From NCBI GenBank assembly GCA_012839645.1, contig DUMY01000074.1, positions 1 through 34,202 of the forward strand: DNA of 34,202 bases. Reading direction: 5' to 3'. This document shows positions 32,241-34,202 of this stretch, in pieces. A model generated the notes under the pieces. The model was not told the DNA's origin and did no database searches. It worked only from the letters and a program-made list of their open reading frames with translations. The DNA is from Syntrophomonadaceae bacterium (lineage in GTDB: Bacteria; Bacillota; DSM-12270; Thermacetogeniales; Thermacetogeniaceae). How positions within the stretch are numbered: position 1 is the stretch's first letter; each line of letters starts with the position of its first letter. The position numbers were made by a program, and so were the translations under genes.

Positions 32241-33905
32241 ATGAAAAACAAATGGAGGAGCATAGTAATTTTCGTTATGGCAGTTACTTCTTGTCTTTCC
32301 GGATTGTGTGCCTATGCTCAGGAAGGTGATGACAAAAGTGACCGTCTGGCGGTGGCTTTGATTATCGACAGTTCAGGGAGCATGAAACATAATGACCCGG
32401 GAAAGGAAAGGATCAAGGCTGCCCAAAATGCAGCTGCCATGCTTGGTGAGCAGGATGAGATAACAGTTGTTGAATTTGCCGACACTGCCAGGGTACTGGT
32501 GCCTCTTAAAAAAGTTGGTCCCGAAAGTTATCGTGATGAGATTCTCGAGAGTATAGCTGCTATTGGCAACAGCGGTGATACAGACATCAAAGGCGGCCTG
32601 GAAAGGGCATACCAAGAGCTTGATAAAGCAGCAAAAGGGAGCAAAAGTTTTGCCTTGTTGATATCTGATGGTGAGCCTGATCTTCCTTCTCTGACGAAAA
32701 GCTCTAGGAGGATGAACAAGTATCTCCAGGAGATAGATACGCTGGCTGGGCTTTATAAGAACAAGGGTTATGAAATTCACTGTATTGCTTTTCATAGGGA
32801 GCAAGCCGGCCCATTACTGCAGAAGATTGCTGGGCAGACCGGAGGGGAATATTTCTTTGTAAAGGATGCAGTGTCTCTTGCTGGTTTTTTCAGTTCAATT
32901 GTAGTGGTACACAAGCATGCCCCGGCCGCAAAGCCCGAAATGGAATATCAATTCAAAGCACAAGGATATCGAGTGGGTCAGAAGTTTCCTGTCAGAGCGT
33001 GGTTGAGCTTGGGGGATGACCGATTGGTACCTGGACCCCATTTGGAAGAAGCAAGGTTTACGATAGGTATGAGCAGTGGCAGTGAACCTGTAAAGACGGT
33101 GGAGATGCGGGATGATGGTGATACGTCTTCCGGAGATGAAGTGGCAGGGGATGGAATTTACTCAGCTGTAGTGGAGTGCCGGAAGGAAGGCGAAATGAAC
33201 CTCTCTTTGACCTTTGAGGGAAGGTACCGCGGGGAGGAAATCAAACAGGTGACTGCACTTGGCGGTATCATGATTAAATCGGCAGTATCTACGAAAAACT
33301 TGGTTGGTATAGGGGCCGCTATCTTCAGAAAGGAGTCCCTGCTTCCTGCCGTTTGTATTATTTCTCTACTGATTATCGCATCATTGATTATCAAATCAAC
33401 AACCAGGCGCAAATCAAGGTATATCCAAGGAAAACTCGTCTATTGGGCAGTAGACCAGGGTGCTGTACCGGAGGTAAAGGAGTTAAGACCCGATAAACTC
33501 AAAAAATATGAGGTAGTGGTGGCAACCGAGGATGCTGAGGGTACAGATATTGTTTTGCCTGTTCTATCAAAAGATTTTGCCTTCAAGATCAAGAAGTTCA
33601 GTGAAGACGCGAAGGATGCAGGTGTGGAGGACTCAAAAGACTTCGATTTGGCCGGCAAAAACGCCTATATTGCAGTAAGTTTACCTGGCACTTTCATCCA
33701 ATTTGAAGAAGGGCCTAAACTCTTTGAGACAATCCCGAGAAGCAGGAGGCAGATCTTTCATGGAGACCGCTTCCTGGTACGGGGCTATGTCTTTGAATTT
33801 CACTGCCCTGAAGCCACCGAAAAGCTAGCAGCTACCAAAGATACATCGCGTCTTTTGAAAAAGATTTCTAAGAAAAAAGGTTTTACAGCTTCACCGGAGG
33901 GATAA
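32241..33905 (+). CDS. VWA-domain membrane protein at the end of the Tad operon
   Basis: The 554-aa product has a signal peptide (cleavage likely after AYA, about residue 26). A von Willebrand A domain follows with the MIDAS residues DSSGS at 43-47, a Thr in GDTDIKGG and an Asp in ISDGEPD. Next are a beta-rich stalk region, a transmembrane helix near residues 367-386, and a basic cytoplasmic region of about 165 residues. VWA proteins occur in several Firmicutes Tad loci; they may act as a tip adhesin or assembly partner, but the role is unproved. The start has AGGAG at 32228-32232. The operon has no clear terminator before the next promoter. Confidence 0.85.
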   Translation: MKNKWRSIVIFVMAVTSCLSGLCAYAQEGDDKSDRLAVALIIDSSGSMKHNDPGKERIKAAQNAAAMLGEQDEITVVEFADTARVLVPLKKVGPESYRDEILESIAAIGNSGDTDIKGGLERAYQELDKAAKGSKSFALLISDGEPDLPSLTKSSRRMNKYLQEIDTLAGLYKNKGYEIHCIAFHREQAGPLLQKIAGQTGGEYFFVKDAVSLAGFFSSIVVVHKHAPAAKPEMEYQFKAQGYRVGQKFPVRAWLSLGDDRLVPGPHLEEARFTIGMSSGSEPVKTVEMRDDGDTSSGDEVAGDGIYSAVVECRKEGEMNLSLTFEGRYRGEEIKQVTALGGIMIKSAVSTKNLVGIGAAIFRKESLLPAVCIISLLIIASLIIKSTTRRKSRYIQGKLVYWAVDQGAVPEVKELRPDKLKKYEVVVATEDAEGTDIVLPVLSKDFAFKIKKFSEDAKDAGVEDSKDFDLAGKNAYIAVSLPGTFIQFEEGPKLFETIPRSRRQIFHGDRFLVRGYVFEFHCPEATEKLAATKDTSRLLKKISKKKGFTASPEG

Positions 33906-33916
33906 AAAACTGCTTG

Positions 33917-33945
33917 TTGACATGGTGCGAGATCTTTCATATAAT
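33917..33945 (+). promoter_or_regulatory. Consensus sigma-A promoter for the T-box/tRNA unit
   Basis: TTGACA at 33917-33922 and TATAAT at 33940-33945 with a 17-bp spacer: both hexamers and the spacer match consensus exactly. It begins 12 bp after the VWA stop codon. Transcription should start near 33952. Confidence 0.92.
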
Positions 33946-33951
33946 AGAATT

Positions 33952-34118
33952 CGGCAAATGCGAGGAACGGGATTAGTAAACCGCTCCGGCAGGCCTCCAG
34001 AGAACCGGTTGAACGGGGTGCGAGCCGGTGGCCGAGCCGGGGTTGAACTCGCCCGGGAGCAGTACCGGTGAAGTGAATTAGCCGGTAACGCAGGCAGCGT
34101 TAAATGCCTTAATAAGTG
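33952..34118 (+). promoter_or_regulatory. T-box riboswitch leader, incomplete (probable Leu specifier CUC)
   Basis: Stem I can be drawn in full: CGGG (33968-33971) with CCCG (34052-34055); loop-E AGTA at 33975-33978; GAA-CTC at 34045-34050; AACC with GGTT; CCGGC with GCCGG; AGAGA bulge at 33999-34003; ACCGG with CCGGT. Stem II follows (TACCGG 34063-34068 with CCGGTA 34082-34087). A IIA/B pseudoknot follows: AACGC with GCGTT, loop GGCA with TGCC at 34105-34108. T-boxes sense uncharged tRNA; the triplet after GAA gives CUC, leucine. The conserved antiterminator GGGTGGNACCGCG is missing: only AAGTGGGTAG appears, and tRNA-Ala begins 12 nt later. Confidence 0.8.
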
Positions 34119-34129
34119 GGTAGATAGAT

Positions 34130-34202
34130 GGGGCTGTGGCGCAGTTCGGGAGCGCGCTTCCTTGGCATGGAAGAGGCCGCGGGTTCGATTCCCGCCAGCT
34201 CC
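34130..34202 (+). tRNA. tRNA-Ala (anticodon GGC), 3' end cut by the window edge
   Basis: A complete cloverleaf can be drawn. The acceptor GGGGCTG pairs with CAGCTCC. The D arm is GCGC/GCGC. The anticodon stem CTTCC/GGAAG has loop TTGGCAT, giving anticodon GGC, which reads GCC. The T arm is GCGGG/CCCGC with TTCGATT. The discriminator base lies just beyond the last base shown. Confidence 0.95.

Noticed and set aside
34051-34053. Reading GCC (Ala, cognate to the adjacent tRNA) as the T-box specifier
   Set aside because: The specifier normally follows GAA directly, giving CUC, and two of the three GCC bases are needed for the basal helix (CGGG with CCCG). The match with tRNA-Ala is probably coincidence.

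Overview
The window looks like a low-to-moderate GC Gram-positive, probably spore-forming, member of the Clostridia/Peptococcia. The evidence is gene order and content: a PBP2-minC-minD-minE-rodA-spoIVFA-like block, rplU-prp-rpmA-obgE, an L27 precursor with the Firmicutes N-terminal extension, a T-box leader, sortase-type and SipW-type signals, and a Tad system with no secretin gene. All genes recognised are on the + strand.

Region 1 (1-9060) is a cell-shape and division block: the 3' end of a PBP2-type transpeptidase, minC, minD, minE, rodA and a catalytically dead M23 protein at the position of spoIVFA. It is followed by a radical-SAM/B12 protein, a DUF2344 protein and RNase G. Region 2 (9100-16140) is housekeeping. 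It runs through a sigma-A promoter and leader, rplU, the L27-processing protease prp, rpmA, obgE, yhbY, proB, proA, nadD, yqeK and rsfS. Region 3 (16227-18110) is signalling: a membrane HD-GYP protein and a LuxR-type regulator with a receiver that appears unable to be phosphorylated. The regulator's ribosome-binding site lies in a 10-bp inverted repeat.

Region 4 (18230-23880) is the most unusual part. It encodes three secreted proteins with SipW/TasA-like signal regions (WSD/WSN after the hydrophobic core). One has 13 cysteines and one ends in a sortase-like MPRTG signal. With them are an ER/SipW-type (Ser/His) signal peptidase fused to a large multi-TM domain and a DUF5305 protein. I read this as a surface-fibre assembly cluster. 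Relics of a fourth subunit and of a second LuxR regulator lie inside or beside it. Region 5 (24220-33905) is a Tad/Flp pilus locus: two Flp pilins, prepilin peptidase, TadE, a TadG-like protein, CpaB, TadZ, TadA/CpaF, TadB, TadC and a VWA membrane protein. A nearly identical 20-bp sequence precedes both the fibre cluster and the pilus cluster, suggesting joint control.

The right edge (33917-34202) has a consensus promoter and a T-box leader (Stem I, Stem II and a IIA/B pseudoknot, probable Leu specifier CUC). The T-box core breaks off and a tRNA-Ala(GGC) gene follows at once, running into the window end. Small repeats related to GGAGGTCAGAAGTCGGA are scattered between genes and apparently reach into a few coding ends or linkers. 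All functions come from reading motifs and gene order; no database search was run.
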